In this document: piece after piece, positions 20,700 to 32,940 of the stretch
Numbering within the stretch: position 1 is the stretch's first letter
Layout: the number at the start of each line of letters is the position of its first letter
Source: Amanita rubescens
Taxonomy: Eukaryota; Basidiomycota; Agaricomycetes; Agaricales; Amanitaceae
Reading direction: 5' to 3'
DNA: 64,000 nucleotides
Assembly (NCBI GenBank): GCA_015039365.1
Contig: WION01000244.1
Location: forward strand, 1 to 64,000
Position numbers and translations under genes: made by a program
Notes under the pieces: model-generated
The model's input: only the letters and a program-made list of their open reading frames with translations
Database searches by the model: none
What the model was told of the DNA's origin: nothing

Positions 20700-23132
20700 A
20701 CTCCGACAGACTCCTAGGACTCCTATAGGACTCCTATAGGACTCTGATCACTTTCTGATAAAATGTAAAAAAAGGTAAAATGGTAGGAAACATGTTTGGC
20801 TTTGTTTGTTTATGTTTGTTTATATTAGGCATCTTAACTTGCAAAAGAAATCCAAAATCCTTAAAAATAGGGAACCATGTTTGGTATTGTTTATTTATGT
20901 TTATTTATATTAGGTATCTTTAACTTGCAGAATAAATTCAAAAAAATACTGAAAAAATGCGGAAAATCCATGTGATCCAGGTTATATAAGAATTATAAAA
21001 CCAAACAATGGCAAACTTGACATATTTGCAAAATACTTTTCAGATGCAAGTGTGATCTTGAAAAATGCACACAAGGTCATGCAAGAATTAGGACACAAAT
21101 CTGAGCCAAATTCTAGGTAAATGTAAAGGAATGTATCACCACTCCATGTGACCACCTGCAAAGCCATAGTTGAACCCAACACAATTTGGGTGTGTCTGGC
21201 TGGTGATGATGAGTCAATGTAGTATGTGTGATCAGTTAGAAAGGGCTGGCAGTGGTGAAAGTCAGTTTCAGTAATGTGACTTGAGTGGTGAGTAGCTGCT
21301 GAGGTCAAGGACATTGGCAACATGCACATGGCAGTGGCTGCTGGAGGTGCAGTGCAGAGTGCCAGTTGAAGTGATGATCTAGTTTTAGTTCCACAATCCC
21401 ACATGTTTGTTGCCAGCAACAACCAATGACTCACCACCAATCACCTATGATTGTCAATTTGTCATAGGTATGTAAATATGAGGGATTTGTGATTATGTAT
21501 GTATTGAAGTCAAGGGGTGAAAGCAGGTGGAGATGAGTTCTTGGTTATTTGGTCGGATGGTATGGCACAGTGAGCTGTGGTTGTTAGAAGCATATTAATA
21601 ATTGTCTGACTGTCTGACTATCTGACAGGCACTGACAGATGCTAACACACTAATTGTCTGGTTGTCTGACTATCTAATAGGCACTGACAGATGCTGACAC
21701 ACAGATTATCTGACTGTCTGACAGACAGTGTTTCATAAGTTGTCTGACTTGTCTTCAGACTATCTAACCATCTGAGCAGTGAGAGACACTTAAGCATCAG
21801 ATAACATCAGACAAGTCTGTGATCAGACTTTTGCTGTGTTAGCTGATGTACTAAGCTTCCACACTAGAAGCATACGGTGGCAAAGTTAACTCAGCAATGG
21901 TTAACTCAAATACTAAGAGAACAGTGATGATAGAAATTGAACAGAGTGTGGACAATGATAGATAATTTGATGATGAGTAAGTAGAGATACATAAGTGGGT
22001 CTGTCACTTCCAAAACTAATCAGGCATGCATAATGTGGGAGTCAATACTATTAGTAACAGAATGGTGGCTCAGTGACATGTAATAGGCTAGTATCAACTT
22101 CAAGTTCCAATCACAGTGGCAGTGACATCTGGCACCTGTGACCTGCCACACTGAGTGCCCTACTATGGATCATTATCAGCTACCTCCAATCACAGGTACT
22201 ATTAGTAATTTGAAGTTAAGTACAGTGCCTAGGCCAATATCAGTCAGTCTCACCTTTACTAGTACTATAACTTTATGGTTGTCCATGCTCTGTTCCAGAA
22301 TTGCCTCAAACCTAAGACTATGATATTCTATTGTTTTACCTAATATGTTTGAAGTTTCTCTGACCCCACACCCCCAGTGGTTCAATTGTCTTATCAACAT
22401 AACCAGGGGCCCTTGTACAAAGTCACAAGATGTTTTGGCAACCTATCAATTTTCTCTCCATTATATCTGAAGAATAAATTACAAATATCTTGGGTTTGGC
22501 TCTGTTCTAGAGCATGATTCTTGCACCATCTTGATCACATGATTTTTCCAGATTTTTCAAGATTTTTAGCAGCCTTTCAATTTTTCAACATGAAGTGTTT
22601 AAAACAGTATTTTGCAAATATCTTGAGTTTGGCATTGTTTGGCATGTTAATTTCCACACTAATCTGATCGCATGATTTTTCCAGATTTTTCAAGATTTTT
22701 GGCAGCCATTCAATTTTTTAACATGAAGTGTTTAAAACAGTATTTTGCAAATAACTTGAGTTTGGCATTGTTTGGCATGTTCATTTACACACTAATCTGA
22801 TTACATGATTTTTCTGCATTTTTCACATTTTTTTTTCCAAATTTTCCCACGGTCACACAGTACTCTTGGCAAATGGTAGTATTACAAATGAGACTACAAA
22901 GACTACATTAAAAAGCGCAGAATTGTCGGAGTCCTATAGGAATAGTCCTATTAGAGTCCTATGTCCTATTCGAGTCCGTCGGAAGGCTTCCTATTCATCC
23001 GATACCAGTCCGATTGAAAAATGTAGTGTTAAAAAATTTGTAATGTTAATGTAATCTTATTTGTAATAAATTCCGATGTGACTCCTATAGGACTCCTCGG
23101 ACTCCGATCGGAATAGGGGGGGGACAGTAAAG
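20672..23132. mobile_element. Non-coding insertion with terminal inverted repeats, 2.46 kb
   Basis: The left end CTTTACACTCCCCCCCC followed by AGTCCGATTAGACTCCGA is mirrored at the right end (23132 back to 23098) by CTTTACTGTCCCCCCCC and TATTCCGATCGGAGTCCGA. Subterminal regions repeat GACTCCTATAGG words. The interior has no transposase-like ORF but carries internal tandem duplications. These are a ~95-bp pair at 20790-20940 (TTGTTTATTTATGTTTATTTATATTAGG type), a GTCTGACTATCTGAC repeat zone at 21600-21830, and a 125-bp unit repeated at about 22540, 22670 and 22800 (TGATTTTTCCAGATTTTTCAAG). It looks like a non-autonomous DNA transposon. A clear target duplication was not found. Confidence 0.7.
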
Positions 23133-26100
23133 ACCTCGAGGAAGAGACGGAAGGATGGGAATTGAGAGCATACGCGACCACGGCGACTGAAATAGCAGCG
23201 GCGAATCAGACAAAACGTGATACGAAAGATATCATAGTACCCGCTCACTATTTGAGTCACCGAGAAGTATTCGAAAAAGAAACGTTTGACGAGCTACCAA
23301 AAAGGGGAAGATGGGATCATGCGATTGAATTGATACCAGGCACAAAGGCCGTAGATTGCAAGATTTACCCACTAAATAAAGAGGAACAAACCCAATTGGA
23401 CGCGTTCCTGAAAGAAAATCTAGAGACGGGACGGATAAGGACCAGCAAATCCCCGATGGCTTCACCTTTCTTTTTCATTAAAAAGAAGGATGGAAAACTA
23501 AGACCAGTACAAGATTATCGGAAATTGAACGAGATGACGATCAAAAACCGATACCCCTTGCCGCTAATATCGGAATTAATAGACCAACTCAGTCACGCCC
23601 GAGTATTTTCGAAAATGGACATCAGGTGGGGGTACAACAACGTACGGATAAAGGAAGGAGATGAGTGGAAGGCGGCGTTTAGGACCAATCGAGGATTGTT
23701 CGAACCGCTGGTGATGTTCTTTGGACTTACGAATTCACCGGCTACATTCCAAACGATGATGAACGACATATTCCGAGAAGAGATAGCAGAGGGATGGGTA
23801 GTGATATATATGGACGATATATTAGTGTACTCCCAAGACGAAGAGACGCACAAACTACACGTAAATAGGATCCTAAAAAAGTTGAAAGAGCACAAACTAT
23901 CGTTAAAAGCGGAAAAATGCTGGTTCGACCAGAAAACGATTGAGTTTCTGGGATTGATAATATCACACGATTCAATACGCATGGATAAAGCCAAAGTCCG
24001 GGCGATATTGGATTGGCCACGACCAACGAATAAATGAGAACTTCAGCAATTTTTAGGATTCGTGAACTTTTACCGACGATTCGTAAAAGGATTCGCAAAA
24101 ATAGCCAAAGCACTCACACAACTGACGGGAAAGGAAGGATGGATGTGAACAGTATTACAAGAGGAAGCATTTATGGGACTGAAGATGAGGATTGGGGAAG
24201 AAGTGGTGTTAGCGATACCATCAGATAAAGGAAAATACAGAGTAGAGACAGACGCATCGGACTTTGCCATGGGAGCGGTACTATCGCAACAACAGGAAGA
24301 CGGCACATGGAGACCGGTGGCCTTTATTTCGAAATCGCTCAACCCAGCGGAACGAAACTATGAAGTCTACGACAAGGAATTGTTAGCAATCATGCACGCC
24401 TTGTATGAATGGTCTCACTACCTGAAAGGGACGGAGGAACAGATCGAGATCTTAACGGACCATCAAAACTTAACATACTTCCGAAAACCTCAGAACGTCA
24501 ACCGAAGACAAGCGAGATGGGTGTTGGATTTACAGGAGTACAATTTTGTCCTGAAACACAGACCCGGGAAAACCAACACCAAGGCCGACGCCTTGTCTAG
24601 AAGAGCGGACCATGATAAAGGAGAAACGGATAATGAAGGGACGACGTTGTTAAAAGAAGAATGCTTTATAAGAGTATGGGAAGAGGGAGACGATTTACAT
24701 AAAATGGAAAATGAGTTGAGGAAAATAAATCCTCGTCAATGGGAAGAGAAAATTAGGAAAGCGGTAGAGAATAAGGAAGACGGGTGGCAGGTGCGAGACG
24801 GAGGATTGGTGACTTGGCACGAGAGGGTGTATATCCCTGTTGTACGAAAGCTCCGAGAACAATTCATCGCGGAACACCACAGATGGGGACATTCAGGAGT
24901 AGACAAGACGATAGAATTGATGTTACGAAACTATTGGTGGCCGGGACTACGAAGGGATGTGGAAGACTACGTGCGAAGTTGTAGGACATGTCAGACCGCT
25001 AAACCGGATAGACAAAAGAAAGCCGCGCCTCTGCATCCGAACAAGACGCCGAGAGGACCATGGAGTGTAATATCGGTGGACATGATCGGACCGTTACCCG
25101 AATCCAAAGGGTTCAACGCCGTGTTAGTAGTAGTAGATCGATTTACGAAGAAAGCGTATTTCATACCTACAAATACGACACTTTCTAGTCAAGGAACGGC
25201 TATACTATTCAGAGATCATGTTTTCAGAGAGCACGGAATACCAGAAAAGGTTATCAGCGATCGAGGACCTCAATTCGTATCCAAATTCATGAAGGAACTG
25301 TATCAAGTACTTCGAATTAAAGCCAACCCTTCCACTGCTTACCATCCGCAAACAGACGGACAGACGGAGAGGGTAAATCAAGAAGTGAAAGAATTCTTAA
25401 CGATGTTCGTAAATCATCAACAAGATGATTGGAGTGACTGGTTAGCAGTGGCTCAATTCTGTCATAACGACCGAACACATTCGGCTACTGGATTTTCCCC
25501 GTTCTTCTTGAACAACGGACGTAATCCTAGGAAAGGACTTGAACTGACGATGGAGAGGAAGGTACAAGCAGTAGACGAATGGGTGGATAGGTTGGTGGAA
25601 GCGTGCGATCAAGCGAGGAAGGGACTGAATAAGGCGGCGGAAAATATGCGAAAACAATACGATAAAAAGAAACAACCAGCGAGAAATTACCAGAAGGGTG
25701 ATAAAGTCTATATTAGCGCCCAAAATCTACCTTCGCTACGAACGACAAAGAAGTTAGATGGGAAGTTCATAGGACCGTACGATGTGGTTGAAAAAGTGGG
25801 ATCAACGGCTTATCGAATCAGAATACCCGTATCATGGAAGGTCTACAATGTTTTCAACGAAGCGTTGTTGAAACCCCATGTACCGGCTAAATTCCCTAAG
25901 CAAATAGCGCAGGAAAAAGAATGGGCAAAAAGGAAGGAAGAGGATCACGCCAAAAAAGACGAGGAGTTTGAAGTAGAGGAAGTAATCGATAGCAGGCAGA
26001 GGACGCAGAAAGGAGCACGTACGGGGAGGTTAGAATATTTGGTGAAGTGGAAGGGATATCCCAACGAAGAAGCGACATGGGAACCGGCGGGTAATCTGGA

Positions 26101-26371
26101 GAACGCTCATCGCAAGGTCCAAGAGTTTCATAAGAAGAAACCGAATGCACCCAGACCGTTGGCGATGCCCGCCAAGTTCTTTCAGAGGTACCACAACTAT
26201 ACGGATCCGCCGGTACATAAGAAGTTATTTGGATGGGAAGACGGGAAATTCGACAAAGGATACTTGAAGAATATGAACAAGAAGTGGGCAGAATGGAAAC
26301 ATATGAGAAAAATCGTGGAGGAAGACGATGATGATTCTCGGGACGAGAATCTTAAGGAGGGGGTGATGTAA
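23129..26371 (+). pseudogene. pol: Ty3/gypsy Pol: RT, RNase H, integrase, chromodomain (two stops)
   Basis: RT carries KKDGKLRPVQDYRKLNEMT and the catalytic VIYMDDILVY (near 23802-23832). RNase H carries RVETDASDFAMGAVLSQ near 24240-24290. Integrase carries the H-H-C-C zinc region (HHRWGHSGVDKTIEL then CRTCQ), D in VDMIGPLP, SDRGPQF, and QTDGQTERVNQE. A chromodomain follows (about 25968-26130, VEEVIDSRQ, LEYLVKWKGYPNEEATWEP). In-frame TGA codons at 24035-24037 (before [15 protein letters not shown]) and 24146-24148 (in GWM-stop-TVLQEEAF, where the family has Trp) kill the ORF. Both look like transitions. The frame differs from the protease part because of the inserted element. Chromodomains in this family are known to guide integration to heterochromatin, which fits the location. 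Confidence 0.9.
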
Positions 26372-26635
26372 CGGTCGATATTTCATTATCTTTTCTTTTC
26401 CTTTTCTTTTCTTTTTATTTACAAGAAGTTCCCACGCTTACATAAGGATTCCGCGGAACGACAGCGTGGGAGTAACGAGTCAGAGTATATATACTGAAGT
26501 CTACCTATGTATTCCTTAGCCTTATGATTGTTTCTGTCGTCCATAGACTCAATCTAGTCTCATTCTCTCATTCGCGTTCGAGTCTCGAGTGTCTTAGTGA
26601 TTGTGTCAGGGATCACCTCCTAACAATAGTACTTT
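26364..26635 (+). repeat. Ty3/gypsy 3' LTR
   Basis: It begins TGATGTAACGG straight after a GGAGGGGG purine tract (26356-26363), contains a TATATATA promoter-like word near 26485, and ends CCTAACA at about 26635. The pol stop codon lies within its first bases. No partner LTR exists upstream, so the exact 3' boundary is an estimate. Confidence 0.7.
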
Positions 26636-26686
26636 AACCACAAGACTGTTTCCATTACTTAACATTCAAATAGAGTGCTCCATGTA

Positions 26687-27130
26687 TCGTCTCTTCATCA
26701 GTAGATGCTATGTCCAAATATATGATCTAAGTAAAGAATATCTTCCGCCGATCTCAGCGGTGTAATCGGCGGAATGCTATTTACAAAATATCAGAGTTTA
26801 AGAGATCCGCCAATTCAAACACTGACATCCGCGGACGAAAAGATGCAGAAATGTTCCGCCCATTCCAGTGTTGTCATTGGCGGATCATAAAATATCCTAT
26901 GTTCTGAAGGCAGACATCATTCCGCCTATTCTGATGTCTTCATCCGCGGTTAAATATCTACCGAATAATATAATATATTGTGTTTCATGTGTGTTATATA
27001 CATATTAACAAAAATATATCCGCGGATTATTTTTAGATTTTGAGCCATGCTATGCGAAAAACCAATACCCTTAACCCCCCCCTGCTTACCCTAAACCCCC
27101 CACCCTTACTGACTTAGGCCTATATAATAG
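26687..27130. repeat. Direct duplication, copy A
   Basis: This stretch and 27508-27985 share CTCTTCATCAG-GGATGCTATGTCCAA, then ATGTTCCGCC(C/A)ATTCCA, GTTGTCATTGGCGGATCATAA, then ATGTCTTCATCCGCGGTTAAATAT, and end in the same CCCCCCACCCTTACTGACTTAGG block. Copies have diverged by substitutions and small indels. No coding capacity. Confidence 0.8.
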
Positions 27131-28375
27131 TCTAGCCATTGTAATGTACACTGTATATTTAACATTCACTGCCGCCTCTTAGCATTTGACCATTGCTGCT
27201 GCCATTTCTATACCTCCTCATCTATTATTTCTGATGAGCAAAAGGATGTTTCCTTATATCATACATTCCAATTGAACAGTCCAGAGGGGTGTGACAGCAG
27301 TGGAGAGCAGAGGGTAAGCGCTCCTGGTGTTGTGACCTATATGTCACTACAGGTCACAACTTGACGAATATTGAAGGCTCAATAACTCAAAAACTGGACC
27401 GCCGATTTCTTAGCTATTGCAGGGTTAGTAAGTGGTATATGATACCTTTCCATTGATACAATAAGATTTGAAAAAATCTATGATATGTTTATAGTACTAG
27501 TGTTATAAAAAGGTGTATAATCTCTTCATCAGTGGATGCTATGTCCAAGTTTATGAGATCCACCTATTTTAACATTGACATCGGCAGAATAATAGTTATT
27601 CAAATGCCATCATCGGCTGATGAAAAGACAGAGAAATGTTCCGCCAATTCCAATGTTGTCATTGGCGGATCATAAGTCATGGTATGCTCTGAAGGCAGAA
27701 ATCATTCTGCCTATTCTCATGTCTTCATCCGCGGTTAAATATGTACTGAATGATATAAATACCAATTCAGAACCCTGAAACTCATCACCCGCACTTCTAG
27801 ATGCCTCAGCCACATATGTTTTTATGTCAATATGTTAGGTTTCATATGTGTTATATACATTCTAACAAAATATATCCGTGCATTATTTTTAAACTTTGGA
27901 CCATGCAGTGGGCAAAATTGATACCCTGAACCCCCCCCTGTATACCCTGAACCCCCCACCCTTACTGACTTAGGCCTATATAATTATCACCCCATCTATG
28001 TTCCGAGTTCAATTCCTTCTGTTCCCTTCGTTCCTCAGTGCTTCGGACACCTTCCACTCGTTCACCTTCATCTTCGGCACCCTCTCTGCACCTGAGACTC
28101 CCTTCAGACTGACCTCCGTAGTCCCTTTGGCTGAACGCACTTCCACATCGGCCTTCTTCTGATCGTTTCACCAGTCCCAGTCCAAATCTGGTCACAGTCC
28201 AGTCCAGTTCTGGTTTTTTTCAGTCCTAATGGACTGGACTTTCAAACACTACCCGTAACCCCTCCAGTGTATACCCTGAACCCAGGACCCTAACTGAATT
28301 AGGGTCTATATAATACCATGAACCCCCCCTGCTTACCCTAAACCCCCCACCCTCACTGACTTAGGCCTATATAAT
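27062..28375. repeat. Dispersed ~65-bp telomere-like/TATA motif, four copies
   Basis: Copies at about 27062-27128, 27920-27984, 28256-28315 and 28316-28375. Three contain two C-rich words (TACCCT-AACCCCCC) and then CTTAGGCCTATATAA. The third copy instead reads ACCCTAACTGAATTAGGGTCTATATAA, placing CCCTAA and TTAGGG as an inverted pair. No gene lies between 26636 and 28424. Confidence 0.7.
27508..27985. repeat. Direct duplication, copy B
   Basis: Second copy of 26687-27130 in the same orientation, separated from it by about 380 bp of unrelated AT-rich sequence. Confidence 0.8.
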
Positions 28376-28424
28376 CCAGGAGAAAATGGTTCTTTATTAT
28401 ACATATATAGGTATAAAATCCACA

Positions 28425-31400
28425 TTAATGTGCTGAAGATATATCAGCTAGTATTCCAGCCCAAAAGAAACTGGACTTACATAATAAATTGTTAAGAACT
28501 AATTTTCTGTATTCAGCACACTCTTCTTCAGATGGGCAATGCTTCATGATGAACCAATCATTGATGGCCATTGACCTCAAGTAGTTGTCCAGGTCTTGGT
28601 CAACCAGTGCATGCTGGGTGTTGAGATAATATTGCCAGGCCTTGGTGAATCCATCATTAGAATTGCAGCCTTGCTGGACAAGCCAGAAGGAATGTTCAAG
28701 ACAGATGAGGATGGCTGTACAGGTAATGGTAAGAAACTGTAAATATAAAAGAAATGGCAAAATTAATCAGACCAATGAAACAATGCAAAGAAGGTACCTA
28801 TGTAATTGGGAATACTTAAGTGAAGGGAATGAAAAGAATGAAATATGATCCTACATTGAATTGAGTGTCCATAAGACCTTGAACATGTTTCACCTGTGAA
28901 TTCATGCCTATTAATAAAGTAGGGCAAAGAGAGTAGGTGGGAAAGACAGGTACAAACTAAACAAGATGTGAGAGTGATGTCAGGAATTCAGGAGATGCAC
29001 AGTGACTCACTTTCTGGATGGGATTTCATGGTAACATGTCAGCAATTCAAATTGGGCTAGGAGGCACACAGTCACTCACAACCTGTATGAGATTTCATTG
29101 CAACATGTCAGCAATTCAAATTGAGCTAGGAGGAACACAGTCACTCACAAACTGGATGGGATTTCATTGCAACATGTCAGCAATTCAAATTGAGCTAGGA
29201 GGCACACAGTCACTCACTCGCTGGATGGCAACATGTCAGCAGTTCAAATTGAGCTACTGAGGCACATAGTCACTCACTTCCTGGATGGGATTTCATGGCA
29301 ACATGTCAGCAATTCAAATTGAGCTATGTACAGTCACTCACAAACTGGAGGGGATTTCATGGTAACATGTTAGCAATTCAAATTGAGCTAGGAGGCACAC
29401 AGTCACTCACAAACTGCATGGGATTTATGGCAACATGTCAGCAATTCAAATTGAGCTAGGGGGCACACAGTCACTCACAAACTGGATAAAATTTCATGGC
29501 AATATGTCAGCAATTCAAATTGAGCTAGGAGGCACACAGTCACTCACTCGCTGGATGGGTTTTCATGGCAACATGTTAGCAATTCAACTTGAACTAGGAG
29601 GCACACAGTCACTCACTCCCTGGATGGGATTTCATGACAACATGTTAGCAATTCAAATTGAGCTAGGATGCACACAGTCACTCACTGACTGGATGAAATT
29701 TCCAACATGTCAACAGTTCAAATGAGCTTGGAGGCACAGTCACTCACTCCCTGGAGGGGATTTCATGGTAACATGTCAGCAATTCAAATGCACTAGGAGG
29801 CACAATCACTCACTCCCTGGATGGGATTTCATGGTAACATGGCAGCAATTCAAATTGAGCTAGGAGGCACACAGTCACTCACTTCCTGGATGGGATTTCA
29901 TGACAACATGTCAACAATTCAAATTGAGCTAGGAGGCACACAGTCACTCACTCCCTGGATGGGATTTCATGGTAACATGTCAGCAATTCAAATTGAACTA
30001 GGAGGCACACAGTTACTCACTCCCTGGATGGGATTTCATGGCAACATGTCAGCAATTCAAATTGAGCTAGGGGGCACATAGTCACTCACTCGCTGGATGG
30101 ATTTCATTGCAACATGTCAGCAATTCAAATTGAGCTACTGGAGGCATACAGCACTCACTTGCTAGATGGGATTTCATGACAACATGTCAGCAATTCAAAT
30201 TGAGCTAGGAGGCACACAGTCACTCACAAGCTGGATGGGATTTCATGGTAACATGTCAGCAATTCAAATTAAGCTAGGAGGTGCACAGTCACTCACTCCC
30301 TGGATGTGATTTCATGGCAACATGTCAGCAATTCAAATTGAGCTAGGAGACACACAGTCACTCACTTCCTGGATGGGATTTCATGGCAACATGTTAGCAA
30401 TTAAAATTGGGCTAGGAGGCACACAGTCACTCACAACCTGGATGGATTTCATGGTAACATGTCAACAATTCAAATTGAGCTAGGAGGCACAAAACCACTC
30501 ACTTCCTGGATGGGATTTCATGGCAACATGTTAGCAATTCAAATTGAGCTAGGAGGCACACAGTCACTCACTCCCTGGATGGGATTTCATGGCAACATGT
30601 CAGCAATTCAAATTGAGCTACAGGGCACACAGTCACTCACTTTCTGGATGGGATTCCATGGCAACATGTCAGCAATTCAAATTGAGCTAAGAGGAATGGA
30701 GTCACTTACTCCCTGGATGAGATTTCATGGCAACATGTTAGCAATTCAAATTGAGCTAGGACTCGGCACACAGTCACTCACAACCTGGATGGAATTTCAT
30801 GGCAACATGTTAGCAATTCAAGTTAAGCTAGGAGGCACAGTCACTCACTCCCTGGATGGGATTTCATGGCAGCATGTCAGCAATTCAAATTGAGCTAGGA
30901 GGCACACAATCACTCACAAACTGGATGGGATTTCATGGCAACATGTTAGCAATTCAAATTGAGCTAGGAGGCACACAATCACTCACAAACTGGATGGGAT
31001 TTCATGGCAACATGTCAGCAATTCAAATTGAGCTAGTCAGAGGCACACAGTCACTCACTTCCTGGATGGGATTTCACAGCAACATGTCAGCAATTCAAAT
31101 TGAGCTAGGAGGCACACAGTCACTCACAAACTGCATGGGGTTTCATGGCAACATGTAAGCAATCCAAATTGAGCAAGGAGGCACACAGTCACTCACAACC
31201 TGGATGGGATTTCACAGCAACATGTCAGCAATTTACATCAAGTGAAGGAGGCACACAGCAACTCACCTTCCAGATAATGAGGTGAATCATTTCTATCAAT
31301 TTGGAATCCTCCAAGTAACTTGCTTATTACCTCCTATACACTGCATTCACAGGTTGACTTCCTAGTATGACTTTGAAATTCTCACATTTCTCTCCTTATC

Positions 31401-32940
31401 ATTTACATAATTAGTATATTGTTAAATCAGCTTAATGTCACACCCACATACTGAATATCCAGGTTAAACCTTGTCACCAATATTGGGTCATGATACTTAC
31501 ATCCTGAAATATCTGTCATCACCATCTTCCCTGGCTCAAGCAGAAGTGGATTCTCACATGATGCTTCACAATGTCAGTCATAGGTCAAGAAAATGTATTT
31601 CAATTTTCATACCTGCCAATAGCAATGTCCAAACCAAGATGCAGCCTTGTAAATCAAGCCATGCTTTGTTTATTTGAGCACTCAAATCTCTACAATTGAA
31701 GAAAAATGTACCACTGTTGAGGTATTCTCAAAGATAAACCTCATAGAGAGATAAGTTGCAGCAACACTGGTATATGAGTGGATGACAGACTTGTTCACTG
31801 CATATTCAATGCAGACCTCTAGGTTATTCTGTTGGACAGTGACAAACAACATCTTCAGTGCCAAGTCATCAATTGATGCTGCTGTTTGTTTGATTAGTTC
31901 CCCAACTTGTTCCTGATCATTACCATTTTCCTCTTGGATGGCTGGCCATGCTATAAGTCCCAAGATTGGTTGCTAAAGGATAAGAGACATACATTCAAAT
32001 CGCACATATGCACAAGGTGGAAACTTGTAGCCCTTAAGTGGCTTCTCAAATTTCTTCTCCAAGGTAGCACAAGCAATTTCTCTATTCTTCTCATCTTCTT
32101 CATTCCTATCATAGACTTGTGTGATGAGATCATCAAATTTTGTGAAGATTGCCACAACCGGAACTGTCTGTGGTCAGTCACAGTGAAGATTCTATTGAAC
32201 AATCTTACCATTCCCACAATATTGCTCATTGAAGAACCTCTGTTCCAATTCCAATAATGGGCGAGATACATCTGGAGCAAAACAAAACCTGAACACATTG
32301 TCAGTTGCACTGCCACATAAAGGAAGGATAACACACCATATCGCATGGATTTGGTCCTTTACTTCAGTTGCTTTTGCCTTCTCCTGTATGAAAGAGAGTA
32401 CATCCTGAAGTTCCTGCTCGCCTCCTGCCTCAAAACCAGGAGAGTCATGGAAGATAAATTGTGGGTTGCTCTTGAATGAAAACTCTTCCTGTACATTATG
32501 AATCCCTCGCTAGAGCATCCGAGTCAAAGTCAATGACCTGTTTAGAGAAATACGCAAGGATCACCTTCGAGGACGGGTTAATCTGTCGGTGAAGGGGTGA
32601 TGATGGTGGGGTATCAAGCAAAGTGGATACTATCTCTTACCTGGTTGTAAACTGGATCCTCCCTCGTATTGCAGACCCGCTTCAGCAGCGTCGTTTTACC
32701 AGCATTCGCCCTCCCGATGACGAGGATACGGAAGTGGGTGTACTTGGCCCGAAGTTTCGCAGCTTCTACCGGGTCGGTCGTCATCGTTGGTACAGTGAGT
32801 GCTAGATCAGCTGGAGCCACATCAACGGTTGGAGGCGCCGAATTCGAGAGGCTAGGAGGCGATCCCCGTCCGAACATCTTCCTCAGGCGATTACGAAATC
32901 CCTTGGACTCTTTGGCAGTCTGCGACCGTTGGTCAGCCAT
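28425..32940 (-). CDS. Multi-exon P-loop GTPase (G-domain protein), C-terminal hydrophobic segments
   Basis: Exons on the minus strand, all with GT-AG introns: 32940-32641 (100 codons, start MADQRSQTAKE), 32537-32337, 32288-32209, 32167-31993, 31950-31740, 31689-31613, then less certain exons around 31500 and 31320-31268, and a last exon to 28425. Visible motifs are the G1 P-loop GRANAGKTTLLKR (exon 1), FHDSPGFEAGG (G3, D-x-P-G type, exon 2), AIFTKFDDL (G4-like TKxD, exon 4), AASIDDLALKMLFVTVQQNN (exon 5), WLDLQGCILVWTLLLAG and TACTAILICLEHSFW-like hydrophobic segments towards the C-terminus. This layout matches the expanded AIG1/TrmE-type small GTPase family of agaricomycetes, whose role is unknown. 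One base is out of frame near 32505 (between DSDALAR and IHNVQEEF), so exon 2 may be frameshifted or mis-joined. The intron after 31268 holds the 69-bp tandem array. Confidence 0.8.
29012..31267 (-). repeat. Tandem array of ~33 intron-like 69-bp units inside a GTPase intron
   Basis: On the minus strand each unit reads GTGAGTGACTGTGTGCCTCC, then AGCTCAATTTGAATTG, the branch-point-like CTGACATG or CTAACATG, then CCATGAAATCCCATCCAG. That is 66 nt from GT to AG, followed by a 3-nt spacer (TTT, GAA, GGA, CGA or GTT) before the next GTGAGT. The array starts exactly at the 5' splice site of the host intron (exon end ...CTGGAAG, 31268). A few units are shortened or carry small indels (for example at 29222, 29322, 29697). 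The plus strand is open in many units because the period is divisible by three (GFHGNMSAIQIELGGTQSLT repeats). That plus-strand peptide is taken as a by-product. Confidence 0.9.

Noticed and set aside
20982..21440. 152-aa minus-strand ORF as a transposase
   Set aside because: No DDE or other transposase motif. It lies in repeat-rich non-coding sequence inside the inverted-repeat element.
29012..31158. Plus-strand repeat protein with GFHGNMSAIQIELGGTQSLT units
   Set aside because: The frame is open only because the unit is 69 bp. It breaks at every indel, starts nowhere sensible, and the splice-like signals on the other strand explain the conservation better.
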